NCBI RefSeq assembly: GCF_002770725.1
Contig: NZ_NQVN01000007.1
Span: 124,001 to 188,000, forward strand
From: Pleomorphomonas carboxyditropha
GTDB taxonomy: Bacteria; Pseudomonadota; Alphaproteobacteria; Rhizobiales; Pleomorphomonadaceae
Reading direction: 5' to 3'
DNA: 64,000 nucleotides
The first letter of the stretch is position 1. Every line of letters begins with the position of its first letter. Made by a program: the position numbers and the translations under genes. Below are positions 19,311-28,445 of this stretch, piece by piece. The notes beneath the pieces were generated by a model, which made no database searches, was not told where the DNA came from, and saw nothing but the letters and a program-made list of their open reading frames with translations.

Positions 19311-19339
19311 TTGACTTTACCTCGCAACAAGCCGCAAAT
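19311..19339 (+). promoter_or_regulatory. Weak candidate promoter for the cob operon
   Basis: TTGACT at 19311-19316 and GCAAAT at 19334-19339 are 17 bases apart and would start transcription just before the cobalamin riboswitch. The -35 is good and the -10 is poor. Position supports it more than sequence does. Confidence 0.3.
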
Positions 19340-19349
19340 GGCCGGGCGC

Positions 19350-19522
19350 GACGGTCCCTCTTCCCTGAGGAGGGCGAAAAGGGAACGCGGAATCGGGCAA
19401 CTCCCGAAAGCCGCGGCTGCCCCCGCAACTGTGAGCGGCGAGCCGGATGCTGAGCGTGCCACTGGTCGGAAGACCGGGAAGGCCGTATCCGGCGACGAAC
19501 CGCGAGCCAGGAGACCTACCGC
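19350..19522 (+). promoter_or_regulatory. Cobalamin (AdoCbl) riboswitch
   Basis: The conserved landmarks appear in order: GGTCCC near 19353; GGGAACGCGG near 19381; GCCGCGGCTGCCCCCGCAAC then TGTGAGCGG (19410-19438); GCCACTG (19458-19464); CGGAAGACCGGGAAGGCC; and the B12 box GAGCCAGGAGACCT at 19504-19517. It precedes the DUF1636-cobW-cobN operon, so adenosylcobalamin binding should lower expression of cobalamin synthesis. About 105 bases separate the B12 box from the DUF1636 start. In that stretch GGGGC can pair with GCCCC across the ribosome site and ATG of a 20-codon frame, which would fit translational control. Confidence 0.93.
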
Positions 19523-19569
19523 CGCGCACGGATGTCGGGACCGCCGGTGGGGCGGGAAAGGACCTTATC

Positions 19570-19632
19570 ATGACGCTTGCCCCGGCGGCTTTCGGCCGCC
19601 GCCCATTGACGTTTCCGGAGCGCCGGCCATGA
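19570..19632 (+). CDS. Possible 20-residue leader peptide between riboswitch and DUF1636 gene
   Basis: A short frame (MTLAPAAFGRRPLTFPERRP) has its own good ribosome site GGAAAGGA eight to ten bases before its ATG. It ends in TGA overlapping the ATG of the DUF1636 gene (ATGA). The segment GGCGGC-TTTCG-GCCGCC inside it can form a hairpin. It may be a translated leader that couples ribosome entry to the next gene, placed where the riboswitch could hide its ribosome site. Chance cannot be excluded for so short a frame. Confidence 0.35.
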   Translation: MTLAPAAFGRRPLTFPERRP

Positions 19633-19994
19633 CGGCGCCGCCGATCACCCTGCACGTCTGCCTCGGTTGCCGGGCGGCGGGAGATGACGACGCCGACCGG
19701 GCCGGCTCCCGTCTCCATGCTGCCCTCGCCGACCGGCTCGCAGGGCGGAGCGACATCCGGCTCTCCGGCGTCGACTGCCTGTCGGTCTGCAAACGGCCGG
19801 TCACCGTTGCCCTGGCGGCGCCGGACAAATGGACCTATGTCGCGGCCGACGCGGCCGATCCCGACGAAGTCGCCGCCGCCGCCGCGCTCTACGCATCGAG
19901 CGACGATGGCCGCGTGCCCTGGCGCGACCGGCCGCCGCTCCTGAAATCGGGCCTCGTCGCCTGCATCCCGCCGCAGCCGGAGACCCGCCGATGA
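19629..19994 (+). CDS. DUF1636 small iron-sulfur/metal-binding-like protein
   Basis: A 121-residue protein of the DUF1636 family, often encoded next to cobW/cobN and thought to be thioredoxin-fold ferredoxin-like. Cysteines at 11, 14, 50 and 54 (CLGC and CLSVC) could bind a [2Fe-2S] cluster or a metal; the CLSVCKRPVTVAL stretch matches ferredoxin-like family members. It is first in the riboswitch-controlled operon and overlaps cobW by ATGA, implying translational coupling. A role in cobalt delivery or electron transfer for corrin synthesis is inferred only from context. Confidence 0.8.
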   Translation: MTAPPITLHVCLGCRAAGDDDADRAGSRLHAALADRLAGRSDIRLSGVDCLSVCKRPVTVALAAPDKWTYVAADAADPDEVAAAAALYASSDDGRVPWRDRPPLLKSGLVACIPPQPETRR

Positions 19995-21019
19995 ACGCCC
20001 AGCCGAAAATCCCCGTCACCATCGTCACCGGCTTCCTCGGGTCCGGCAAGACGACGCTGATCCGCCACGTCATCGAGCGGGCCGGCGGTCGCCGTCTCGC
20101 GCTCATCGTCAACGAATTCGGCGACGTCGGCGTCGATGGCGACATCCTCAAGGCCTGTGGCGCCGCCGACTGCCCGGAGGAGGCGATCGTCGAGCTCGCC
20201 AACGGCTGCCTCTGCTGCACCGTCGCCGACGACTTCCTGCCGGCCATCGAGGCGCTGACCCGCGGCCCGCGCCGGCCCGACCATATCGTCGTCGAGACCT
20301 CCGGCCTCGCATTGCCCAAGCCGCTGATCAAGGCCTTCGACTGGCCGGACGTGCGCGCCCGCCTCACCGTCGACGGCGTCATCGCCGTGGTCGACGCCGC
20401 CGCCGTGGCGGCCGGCCGCTTCGCCGACGACCCCGAGGCCGTGCTTGCCCAGCGGCAGGACGATCCGTCGGTCGATCACGACAATCCGCTGGAGGAGGTC
20501 TACGAGGACCAGCTTCTCGCCGCCGACCTCGTGGTGCTCAACAAGGCCGACCTGCTCACGGCCGACGAACTGGCGCGCGTTTCCGGGGACATTGCCGCCT
20601 CGCTGCCGAAGGCGGTGCGCGTGGTGCCGACCTCCGAGGGCGAGATCGCACCGGAAATCCTGCTCGGTCTCGCCGCTGCCGCCGAAGACGATCTGGCGAG
20701 CCGGCCAAGCCACCACGACGGCCTCGGTGAGCACGATCACGATGACTTCTCGACCTTCGCCGTCGAGATCGGCGCCGCCGGCGATCCGGACAGCCTGATC
20801 GCCCGGCTGAAGGCGGTGGCCGAGGCGCACGACATCCTGCGCATCAAGGGCTTCGTAGAAATCGCCGGCAAGCCGATGCGCCTCCTGGTGCAGGGCGTCG
20901 GCGGCCGCTTCCGCCATGCCTTCGACCGGTCCTGGCCGGCCGGGCCGCGCCGCAGCGCGCTGGTGGTGATCGGCGAAAAGGGCATCGACGAGGCGGCCGT
21001 GCGCGCCGCCCTCGCCTGA
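19991..21019 (+). CDS. cobW: CobW GTPase, cobalt chaperone
   Basis: CobW is a G3E-family GTPase that delivers cobalt for CobNST. The 342-residue product has Walker A GFLGSGKT at 14-21, the metal-site motif GCLCC (Cys 73, 75, 76), the switch region VETSGLALP, and the guanine motif NKAD. A His/Asp-rich insertion (HHDGLGEHDHDD) before the C-terminal domain probably binds metal. Its start overlaps the DUF1636 stop; cobN starts 12 bp after its end. Confidence 0.94.
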   Translation: MNAQPKIPVTIVTGFLGSGKTTLIRHVIERAGGRRLALIVNEFGDVGVDGDILKACGAADCPEEAIVELANGCLCCTVADDFLPAIEALTRGPRRPDHIVVETSGLALPKPLIKAFDWPDVRARLTVDGVIAVVDAAAVAAGRFADDPEAVLAQRQDDPSVDHDNPLEEVYEDQLLAADLVVLNKADLLTADELARVSGDIAASLPKAVRVVPTSEGEIAPEILLGLAAAAEDDLASRPSHHDGLGEHDHDDFSTFAVEIGAAGDPDSLIARLKAVAEAHDILRIKGFVEIAGKPMRLLVQGVGGRFRHAFDRSWPAGPRRSALVVIGEKGIDEAAVRAALA

Positions 21020-21031
21020 GGAGGATAACCC

Positions 21032-24000
21032 TTGCACATTCTGGCCGAACAGATTCGCTCGCTCGACGATAGCGTCGCGGCGGTCGATCTCGGCCAGACC
21101 CCGGCCGAGATCGTGGTGCTGTCCTTCTCCGACAGCGACCTCGGCCTTATCGCCGCCATGCACGGCCGGCTCGGGCCGGAGGCGCCGAGCCTCCGCCTCG
21201 CCTCGCTTGCCGCGCTGCGCCATCCCTATTCGGTCGACCTCTATCTCGAGAAGGTGCTGTCGAAGGCGCGCTTCGTGCTGGTGCGGCTGCTCGGCGGCGC
21301 CGACTACTGGCGCTACGGCGTCGACGAGCTGTCGATGCTGGCGCGCTCGAAGGGCATCGATCTGGCGCTGATCCCCGGCGACGACAGCCCCGACCCTCGT
21401 CTTGCCGCCGCATCGACGCTGCCGGCGCACGATCTCGATCTTCTGACGCGCTGGTTCGGTTTCGGTGGGCCAGACAATGTCGCGTCGGCCCTCGCCTTCG
21501 TCGCCGCCCGGCTGGGGCGGGCCACGGCTTGGGCCGAGCCGGCGCCGCAGCCGGCCTTCGGTGCCTTTCCTCGGGTGGGCGGCAATGGCGACCGGCGGGT
21601 GCTCGTCGTCGGTTACCGGGCATTGGTCAATGCCGGCGACGCCGCGCCGATCGATGCGGTGACCGAAGCGCTGGCCGCGAGCGGCTTCGCGGCGCTGCCG
21701 GTCTGGGTCACCTCGCTGAAGGACCCGGAAGTCGCCGGTCCGCTCGGCGAGGCCATCGCCGCCTTCCAGCCGGACGCGATCGTCAACTGCACCGCCTTCT
21801 CCGCTCGCCGCGACGATGGCACGACGCTTCTCGACGCCGCCGACGTGCCGGTGATCCAGGCTCCCCTTTCCACCCTGTCGCGCGAGGTCTGGGTTGCCTC
21901 GTCGCGCGGCCTGTCGGCCACCGATCTCGCCATGAGCGTGGTGCTGCCGGAGGTCGACGGCCGGCTCGATGGCCCGGTCGTCAGCTTCAAGGCGCCGGCC
22001 GACCGTGCCGAGGCGCTCGAATACACGCCGATCCGCCATCGGCCCGATGCCGAGGGCATCGCCCGCCTCGTCCGTCTCGTCGACGGCTGGATACGGCTGA
22101 GAAAGACGCCGCGCCCCGAACGGCGCATAGGCCTCGTGCTCTCCAACTATTCCGGCAAGGGCGGCCGCACCGCCTATGCCGTCGGCCTCGACGGCCCGGC
22201 CTCGCTTACCGCCATCGCCGACGATCTGAGGGTGGCCGGCTATGACATCGGTCCGCTGCCGGACGAAAAGGCACTGATAGCCGCGCTGGAAGGCGGCGAG
22301 GCAACGATCGATATCCCGATTGCCGACTACCGCCGTTGGTTCGCGGAGTTGCCGGAGGCGCTACGCGCATCGATGACGGCGGCCTGGGGGGCGCCGGAGG
22401 CCGACCCGCTGGTGAAGGAAGGCGCTTTCCGCCTCGCGGCGATCGTCGCCGGTAATCTTGTGGTCGCCGTGCAGCCCGATCGCGGCCGGTCCGATGCCCG
22501 TGTCGCCGACCATCACGATCCCAATCTTCCGCCGCGTCACGCCTACGCCGCCTTCTATCTCTGGCTCCGGCATGGCTTCGCTGCCCAGGCCATGATCCAT
22601 CTCGGCACCCATGGCACGCTCGAATGGCTGCCGGGCAAGGCGGCGGGACTTTCCGGCGACTGCGCGCCGGCGGCGCTCACGGACGGTCTGCCGGTCGTCT
22701 ACCCGTTCATCGTCAACAATCCCGGCGAGGCGGCCCAGGCCAAGCGCCGCATCGCCGCCGTCACGCTCGGCCACCTGACGCCGCCGCTCACCCGTGCCGG
22801 CGCCCATGGCGACATCGCCGACATCGAGATGCTGGTCGACGAATTCGCCAATGCCCAGGCCCTCGATCCCCGGCGGGCCAAGCACCTCGCCGCCGTGCTG
22901 ACCGACAAGGCGGAGGCCGCCGGCATCGCCGAGGCGGCCGGCCTTTCCGCCGATCTCGATCCGGCCGACAAGCTGGCCCGGCTCGACGCCTGGATCTGCG
23001 ACGTCAAGGACATGCGCATCGCCGACGGCCTGCACGTGTTCGGCCGGGCGCCGGACGAAACCCGCGTTGCCGCCCACCTCGACGCGCTCGGCGGCGACCT
23101 TTCGGCGGCCGGCGCCTTCCTCGCCTCGGCCAGAGCCGAGCGCGAGGGTCTGCTGTCCGCCCTCGACGGCCGGCGGGTGGCGCCGGGTCCCTCCGGCGCG
23201 CCGGGTCCGAGGCGGCTCGACGTGCTGCCCACCGGACGCAACCTCTACGCCATCGATCCGCGCGCCGTGCCGACGCGCACCGCCATGGAAATCGGCGCCC
23301 GCACCGCCGAGGAAGTCGTGGCGCGCTACGTCGAGGACCATGGCGACTGGCCGAAATCCATCGTGCTCGACGTCTGGGCGTCGGCGTCGATGCGCACCGG
23401 CGGCGACGACATCGCGCAAGCGCTGGCGCTGATGGGCGTCAGGCCGACCTGGGATGCCGCGTCCGGCCGGGTCTCCGGCTTCACGGTGCTCGCCCCCGCC
23501 CGGCTCGGCCGGCCGCGCGTCGACGTGACGTTGCGCGTCTCCGGCCTGTTCCGCGACGTTTTCCCCGGCCAGATCGCCCTGTTCGATCAGGCCGTGAAGG
23601 CTGTGGCGGCGCTCGACGAGGACGTGGACACCAATCCGCTCGCCGCCTGCCGCGATGCCGCGCCCTCCCGAATCTATGGCGCAGCACCCGGCGCCTTCGG
23701 CAGCGGCCTCGGCGAGATGACGCCGGATGATCTCGCCGCCGACCGGAGCGCGCTGGCCGACGCCTATCTCGCCGCGTCCGGCCATGCTTACGCGGGCGAG
23801 GCGGACGCTGCCGATCCCTCCGGCTTTGCGGCGCGCGTCGCCGCCGCCGATGCCTTCGTTCATGTGCAGGATCTCGACGGCCAGGATCTCCTTTCCAATG
23901 ACGCCTTTCCCGCTCACGAGGGCGGCTTCGCGGCGGCGGCCGGGACGCTGGGCGGTCGGGCGGCGCTCTATCACGTCGATGCCACCGGCGATGCGCCGAA

Positions 24001-24358
24001 GGTGCGGACGCTCGATGAGGAAATCGGCCGCGTCGTCCATGGCCGGGCCACCAATCCGCGCTGGATCGCCGGGCAGATGCGCCATGGTCATCGCGGTGCC
24101 GCCGAGATCTGCGAGGCGGTCGCCAATCTCTGCGCCTTCGCCACGCTGTCGGATGCCGTCGACTTCAGGCATTTCGACCGGCTGTTCGACGCCACCTTCG
24201 GCGACGACCGGGTGCGCGATTTCCTCATCGACGCCAACCCGGCGGCGGCCCGCGACACGCTTCTGCGGCTCAGAAAGGTGATCGACCGGGGCGCCTGGGC
24301 GCTCCGCCGCAATTCGGTGGCCGCCCGCCTCGCCGACACGGAGGCGCGCCTCAAATGA
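21032..24358 (+). CDS. cobN: Cobaltochelatase large subunit CobN
   Basis: CobN is the catalytic subunit of the ATP-dependent CobNST chelatase that inserts Co2+ into hydrogenobyrinate a,c-diamide. The 1108-residue product shows family landmarks: AVDLGQTPAEIVVLSFSDSD at the N terminus, LGGADYWRYGVDEL, MIHLGTHGTLEWLPGKAAGL centrally, and VLDVWASASMRTGGDDIAQA near the C terminus. It is somewhat short for alphaproteobacterial CobN (often near 1250). The start is TTG at 21032, preceded by a strong GAGGAGG eight bases upstream; no ATG fits better. CobS and CobT are not in this window. It overlaps cobG by ATGA. Confidence 0.94.
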   Translation: MHILAEQIRSLDDSVAAVDLGQTPAEIVVLSFSDSDLGLIAAMHGRLGPEAPSLRLASLAALRHPYSVDLYLEKVLSKARFVLVRLLGGADYWRYGVDELSMLARSKGIDLALIPGDDSPDPRLAAASTLPAHDLDLLTRWFGFGGPDNVASALAFVAARLGRATAWAEPAPQPAFGAFPRVGGNGDRRVLVVGYRALVNAGDAAPIDAVTEALAASGFAALPVWVTSLKDPEVAGPLGEAIAAFQPDAIVNCTAFSARRDDGTTLLDAADVPVIQAPLSTLSREVWVASSRGLSATDLAMSVVLPEVDGRLDGPVVSFKAPADRAEALEYTPIRHRPDAEGIARLVRLVDGWIRLRKTPRPERRIGLVLSNYSGKGGRTAYAVGLDGPASLTAIADDLRVAGYDIGPLPDEKALIAALEGGEATIDIPIADYRRWFAELPEALRASMTAAWGAPEADPLVKEGAFRLAAIVAGNLVVAVQPDRGRSDARVADHHDPNLPPRHAYAAFYLWLRHGFAAQAMIHLGTHGTLEWLPGKAAGLSGDCAPAALTDGLPVVYPFIVNNPGEAAQAKRRIAAVTLGHLTPPLTRAGAHGDIADIEMLVDEFANAQALDPRRAKHLAAVLTDKAEAAGIAEAAGLSADLDPADKLARLDAWICDVKDMRIADGLHVFGRAPDETRVAAHLDALGGDLSAAGAFLASARAEREGLLSALDGRRVAPGPSGAPGPRRLDVLPTGRNLYAIDPRAVPTRTAMEIGARTAEEVVARYVEDHGDWPKSIVLDVWASASMRTGGDDIAQALALMGVRPTWDAASGRVSGFTVLAPARLGRPRVDVTLRVSGLFRDVFPGQIALFDQAVKAVAALDEDVDTNPLAACRDAAPSRIYGAAPGAFGSGLGEMTPDDLAADRSALADAYLAASGHAYAGEADAADPSGFAARVAAADAFVHVQDLDGQDLLSNDAFPAHEGGFAAAAGTLGGRAALYHVDATGDAPKVRTLDEEIGRVVHGRATNPRWIAGQMRHGHRGAAEICEAVANLCAFATLSDAVDFRHFDRLFDATFGDDRVRDFLIDANPAAARDTLLRLRKVIDRGAWALRRNSVAARLADTEARLK

Positions 24359-25575
24359 GCGACACCCTCGTTCGCGGCTGGTGTCCCGGCGCGCGCCGTC
24401 CCATGCGGAGCGGCGACGGCCTGATTGTGCGCCTCAGGATCACCGGCGGCCGCCTGGCGCCGGAAACGGCGCGTGCCATTGCCGGCCTCGCCGCCCGCCA
24501 CGGCAACGGCGAGCTCGACCTCGGCCGGCGCGGCGGCTTGCAGATCCGGGGCATCCGCGACGATCGTCTCGCCGGTGTGGAAACGGAGCTCGCCGATCTT
24601 GGCCTCCTCGACGCGGATGCCGGCGCCGAGGCGGTACGCAACGTCGTCGCCTCTCCTCTCTCCGATTTCGACGACACGGCCGAGGGCGATGCCTTCGCGC
24701 TGGCGCATGAACTGGAAGCGGCGCTCGTCGCCGACGATTTTCTCCGCGCATTGCCCGGCAAGTTCGGCTTCTCGATCGACGACGGTGGTCGCTTCGGCCT
24801 TGCCGACGTGCCGGCCGACGTGCGCCTGCGGCTTGCAAATGGCGATGTGGCGATTTCGCTCGATGGCGATATTCGGGTGGTCGAGTTGCCACCCGAAGCG
24901 GCGGTGGCCGCCACCCTTCGCCTCGCACATGCCTTTCTCGACCTCGCGCCGGACATCGATCCGCCGCCGCGTCGCATGGCGGCGCTGGTCGCCCATGTCG
25001 GTGCCGAAGCTGTTTTCGCCGCCGCCGGGCTCGCAGTGCCAGGCGTCGCGCCGTCTCGCCCTCCCGGCACCGCGCCGCTGATCGGCGCCCTCCCGACCCA
25101 TATTGGCGCCGGCCTGCCCTTCGGCCGGCTGACCGCCGGTCAGCTCTGTCTCCTCGCCGACCTCGCCGTGTCCGATATCCGATTGACGCCCTTCCGCGCC
25201 GTCCTGTTGCCGGGCGCGACCGCGGATATCCTGCCACGCCTCGCGGACGCCGGTTTCGTCACCCGGCCCGACGATCCGATCCTTGCCGTCGCCGCCTGCC
25301 CCGGCGCGCCGGCCTGCGGTTCGGCGAGCATCGAGACGCGCGGCCTCGCCCGCCGTCTCGCGGCGCTGAAACCCGAAGGCCACGGCGTCTGGCTGCACGT
25401 CTCGGGCTGCGAAAAGGGCTGCGCCAGTTCCGCCGCCCACGCGGTGACGCTGGTCGGCCGTGACGGCGGCCTCGACCTCGTGCTAGACGGCAGGCCAACC
25501 GATCCTCCTCGCCACACGGGCCTTTCGCCCGAGGCGGTCGAGGCGCTTTTCCGTTCCGGGACGATTGACAGATGA
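24355..25575 (+). CDS. cobG: Precorrin-3B synthase CobG
   Basis: CobG is the O2-dependent monooxygenase converting precorrin-3A to precorrin-3B, the hallmark of the aerobic cobalamin route. The 406-residue protein has the sulfite/nitrite reductase ferredoxin-like half-domains ([16 protein letters not shown]) and the [4Fe-4S] Cys set ACPGAPAC (about 315-321) and SGCEKGC (about 352-356). It starts inside cobN (ATGA) and ends inside cobH (ATGA). Confidence 0.93.
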   Translation: MSDTLVRGWCPGARRPMRSGDGLIVRLRITGGRLAPETARAIAGLAARHGNGELDLGRRGGLQIRGIRDDRLAGVETELADLGLLDADAGAEAVRNVVASPLSDFDDTAEGDAFALAHELEAALVADDFLRALPGKFGFSIDDGGRFGLADVPADVRLRLANGDVAISLDGDIRVVELPPEAAVAATLRLAHAFLDLAPDIDPPPRRMAALVAHVGAEAVFAAAGLAVPGVAPSRPPGTAPLIGALPTHIGAGLPFGRLTAGQLCLLADLAVSDIRLTPFRAVLLPGATADILPRLADAGFVTRPDDPILAVAACPGAPACGSASIETRGLARRLAALKPEGHGVWLHVSGCEKGCASSAAHAVTLVGRDGGLDLVLDGRPTDPPRHTGLSPEAVEALFRSGTIDR

Positions 25576-26198
25576 GCCACGACTACATCCGCGACGGCGC
25601 GGAAATCTACCGCCGCTCCTTCGCCATCATCCGCGCCGAGGCCGACCTCGCCCGCTTTGCGCCCGAGGAGGAAAAGGTCGCCGTCCGCGTCATCCACGCC
25701 GCCGGCATGGTGGAAGTGGCCGCCGACCTCGCCTTCGGTCCCGGCGCCGTGGCGGCGGCGAAAGCGGCACTCCAGGCCGGCGCGCCGGTGATCTGCGATT
25801 CCCGCATGGTGGCCAACGGCATCACCCGCGCCCGCCTGCCGGCCAGCAACGACGTGATCTGCACGCTCGACGACCCCAGCGTGCCGACGCTGGCGCTCAC
25901 CATCGGCAACACCCGCACGGCGGCGGCCATGATGCTGTGGGGCGAACGCCTCAAGGGCGCCGTCGTCGCCATCGGCAACGCGCCCACCGCCCTGTTCCAT
26001 CTTTTCGAAATGCTCGATGCCGGCGCGCCCCGGCCGGCGGCGGTGATCGGCATGCCGGTCGGCTTCGTCGGCGCCGCCGAATCCAAGGAAGCGCTGATAT
26101 CAGACGGTCGTGTGCCCTATATCGTGGTGCGCGGACGGAAGGGCGGCTCGGCCATGGCGGCCGCCACCGTCAACGCGCTGGCGAGCGATCGCGAATGA
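25572..26198 (+). CDS. cobH: Precorrin-8X methylmutase CobH
   Basis: CobH moves the C-11 methyl to C-12, forming hydrogenobyrinate. The 208-residue protein has the catalytic His in [10 protein letters not shown] (His42), the substrate-site stretch [13 protein letters not shown], and [14 protein letters not shown]. The length is typical. Both ends overlap neighbours by four bases, so translation is coupled through cobG-cobH-cobI. Confidence 0.95.
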   Translation: MSHDYIRDGAEIYRRSFAIIRAEADLARFAPEEEKVAVRVIHAAGMVEVAADLAFGPGAVAAAKAALQAGAPVICDSRMVANGITRARLPASNDVICTLDDPSVPTLALTIGNTRTAAAMMLWGERLKGAVVAIGNAPTALFHLFEMLDAGAPRPAAVIGMPVGFVGAAESKEALISDGRVPYIVVRGRKGGSAMAAATVNALASDRE

Positions 26199-26926
26199 CC
26201 AACCTCGGAACGCTCCACGGTGTCGGCGTCGGCCCCGGCGATCCGGAACTCGTCACCGTCAAGGCGGCGAGGCTGATCGGTTCGGCGCCCGTCCTCGCCT
26301 ATTTCGCCAAGAAGGGCCGGCGCGGCCACGCCCGTACCATCGTCGCGCCCTACGTCCGGCCGGACACCGAGGAACTGCCGCTCTATTACCCGCTCACCAC
26401 CGAGATGAGCTTTTCGGATCCTCTCTATGTGCGCGAGGTCGGCGGCTTCTACGCCGAGGCGGCCGAGGCGCTGGCGGCGCATCTGGCGGCCGGCCGCGAC
26501 GTGGTGCTGGTCGCCGAGGGCGATCCTCTGTTCTACGGCTCCTTCATGCACCTCTACATACGCCTCAGGGACCGTTTTCCGGTGCGGATCACGCCGGGCG
26601 TCACCGGTTTCTCCGGCTGCGCGTCGGCCGCCGGCCTGCCGATGACCTGGGGCGACGACGTCCTCGCCGTGCTGCCGGGCACGCTCTCCGAAGACGATCT
26701 TGCCGCCCGGCTCCAAGGCGCCGACGCGGCGGTGATCATGAAGCTCGGCTCCAATTTCCCGAAGGTTCGGCGGGCGATCACCCGGGCCGGTCTTGCTCAT
26801 CGCGCCATCTACATCGAGCGCGGCTCGATGGACGGCGAGGTCGTGCTGCCGCTCGCCGATAAGGCGGACGACGCCTCGCCCTATTTCTCCCTGATCCTGA
26901 TCGGCGGCGAGGGCAGGCGGCCATGA
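26195..26926 (+). CDS. cobI: Precorrin-2 C20-methyltransferase CobI
   Basis: CobI methylates precorrin-2 at C-20 using SAM to give precorrin-3A. The 243-residue tetrapyrrole methylase starts [19 protein letters not shown] (P-loop-like GVGPGDPE), then [15 protein letters not shown] and [11 protein letters not shown], all CobI/CbiL hallmarks. The ATG at 26195 overlaps the cobH stop, and its own stop overlaps the cobJ ATG. Confidence 0.94.
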   Translation: MTNLGTLHGVGVGPGDPELVTVKAARLIGSAPVLAYFAKKGRRGHARTIVAPYVRPDTEELPLYYPLTTEMSFSDPLYVREVGGFYAEAAEALAAHLAAGRDVVLVAEGDPLFYGSFMHLYIRLRDRFPVRITPGVTGFSGCASAAGLPMTWGDDVLAVLPGTLSEDDLAARLQGADAAVIMKLGSNFPKVRRAITRAGLAHRAIYIERGSMDGEVVLPLADKADDASPYFSLILIGGEGRRP

Positions 26927-27690
26927 GCGGAGCGGGCGAAATCCTGGTGGTCGGCCTCGGCCCCGGCCCCGAGTTCTGGCGGACGCCGGAGGCGAGCGCC
27001 GCGCTGGAACGGGCGACCGACCTCGTCGGCTATCAGCCCTATCTCGCCCGCTGCCCGGAGCGGCCCGGCCAGATGCGGCATGGCAGCGACAATCGCGTCG
27101 AGCTCGAACGGGCGCGCCTCGCCATCGATTTGGCTAGCGCCGGCCGCGTCGTCGCCGTCGTCTCCGGCGGCGATCCCGGCGTCTTCGCCATGGCGGCGGC
27201 CGTCGTCGAGGCGGTGGAGGCCGACGCAGCCGCCCGCCACCTGTCCGTGACGGTGATGCCCGGCGTTTCCGCCATGCAGGCGGCGGCCGCCCGGCTCGGC
27301 GCGCCGCTCGGCCACGATTTCTGCGCCATCTCGCTGTCCGACAATCTCAAGCCCTGGACGCTCGTCGAAAGACGCTTGCGGGCCGCCGCCGCCGGCGACT
27401 TCGTCGTCGCCCTCTACAATCCCGCCTCCAAGGCGCGGCCGACCCGCATCTTCGATGCCTTCGATCTCTTGAGGAACGTGAAAGCCGGCTCGACGCCGGT
27501 TGCCTTCGCCCGCGCCGTCGGCCGGCCAGACGAACGGATTGTCGTGACGACGCTTGCCGAGGCCGACCCGTCGATCGTCGACATGGCGACGCTGGTGATC
27601 ATCGGCTCGTCGGAAAGCCGGTTGATCGACCGGCCGGGCGGAACGCCCTGGATCCTCAGCCCGCGTCAGGCGGGGGGAGGGGCGGCATGA
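26923..27690 (+). CDS. cobJ: Precorrin-3B C17-methyltransferase CobJ
   Basis: CobJ performs C-17 methylation with ring contraction to precorrin-4. The 255-residue SAM-dependent tetrapyrrole methylase has LVVGLGPGPEFWRTPEA, VSGGDPGVFAMA, VMPGVSAMQAAAARLGAPLG and VALYNPASKAR; the last is typical of CobJ/CbiH. It is coupled to cobI by a 4-base overlap. Its 3' end overlaps the tail of the convergent cobK by 25 bp. Confidence 0.94.
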   Translation: MSGAGEILVVGLGPGPEFWRTPEASAALERATDLVGYQPYLARCPERPGQMRHGSDNRVELERARLAIDLASAGRVVAVVSGGDPGVFAMAAAVVEAVEADAAARHLSVTVMPGVSAMQAAAARLGAPLGHDFCAISLSDNLKPWTLVERRLRAAAAGDFVVALYNPASKARPTRIFDAFDLLRNVKAGSTPVAFARAVGRPDERIVVTTLAEADPSIVDMATLVIIGSSESRLIDRPGGTPWILSPRQAGGGAA

Positions 27691-28445
27691 GCGAGCCGCG
27701 CCTCGATGTCGGCCATCACGTCGTCGAGTTCGTGATAGGTGGTGACGCTGACCGGCTCGGGCGGCGCCACCATGATCACCGGCAGGCCGAGGCGCCGGGC
27801 CGCCGCCACCTTGCCGTAGGTGGCGTCGCCGCCGGCATTCTTGGTCACCATGATCTCCACCCGCTCGGCCTGCATCAGCCGGGCCTGCGACTCCTCGTCG
27901 AACGGTCCGCGTTCGAGCAGCAGCCGATAGTCCGGCAGGTTCAATTCGTGCGGCGGATCGATGGAGCGGACGACATAGTGATGCTGCGGCGCCGCCTCGA
28001 AGGCGGAAAGGCCGAGCCGGCCGACGGTGAGAAACACGCATTTCGGCTCGGGACCGAGCGCCGCGCAGGCGGCGTCGAGGTCGGGCACCTCGAGCCAGTT
28101 GTCGCCCGGCACCGGCTTCCACGGCTCGCGCGTATAGCGGATGAGCGGCACGCCGGTCGTCTCGCTCGCCGCCACGGCGTTGGCCGAGATGCGGGCGGCG
28201 AACGGATGGGTGGCGTCGATCAGCAGGTCGATCCGCTGGTCGCGCAGGAAGGCGGCAAGGCCCTCGATACCGCCGAAACCGCCGACGCGGGTGTTGAGCG
28301 CCTGGGCCGCCGGCTCGTGGGTGCGGCCGGCCAGCGACAGCAGCGCCCAGATGTCCCGGCGTTTTTGCAGCCGCTCGGAGAGGCGCGAGGCCTCGGTGGT
28401 TCCACCCAGGACGAGAATGCGCATCGGTCTTGCGGAGTCCCCCAT
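27666..28445 (-). CDS. cobK: Precorrin-6A reductase CobK
   Basis: CobK reduces precorrin-6A to 6B with NADPH. The protein shows the dinucleotide-binding start MRILVLGGTTEASRLSE, then DLLIDATHPFAARISANA and VEIMVTKNAGGDATYGKV near the C terminus, all CobK/CbiJ hallmarks. Start at 28445 ([11 protein letters not shown]) has an AGGGAGG ribosome site eight bases upstream; starting at 28424 gives the more common MRILVLGG N terminus but a poorer site. With the 28445 start its ATG shares the CATG at 28443-28446 with the divergent cobL start. It is one of two minus-strand genes inside the cob cluster. Confidence 0.92.
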   Translation of the reverse strand: MGDSARPMRILVLGGTTEASRLSERLQKRRDIWALLSLAGRTHEPAAQALNTRVGGFGGIEGLAAFLRDQRIDLLIDATHPFAARISANAVAASETTGVPLIRYTREPWKPVPGDNWLEVPDLDAACAALGPEPKCVFLTVGRLGLSAFEAAPQHHYVVRSIDPPHELNLPDYRLLLERGPFDEESQARLMQAERVEIMVTKNAGGDATYGKVAAARRLGLPVIMVAPPEPVSVTTYHELDDVMADIEARLAHAAPPPA

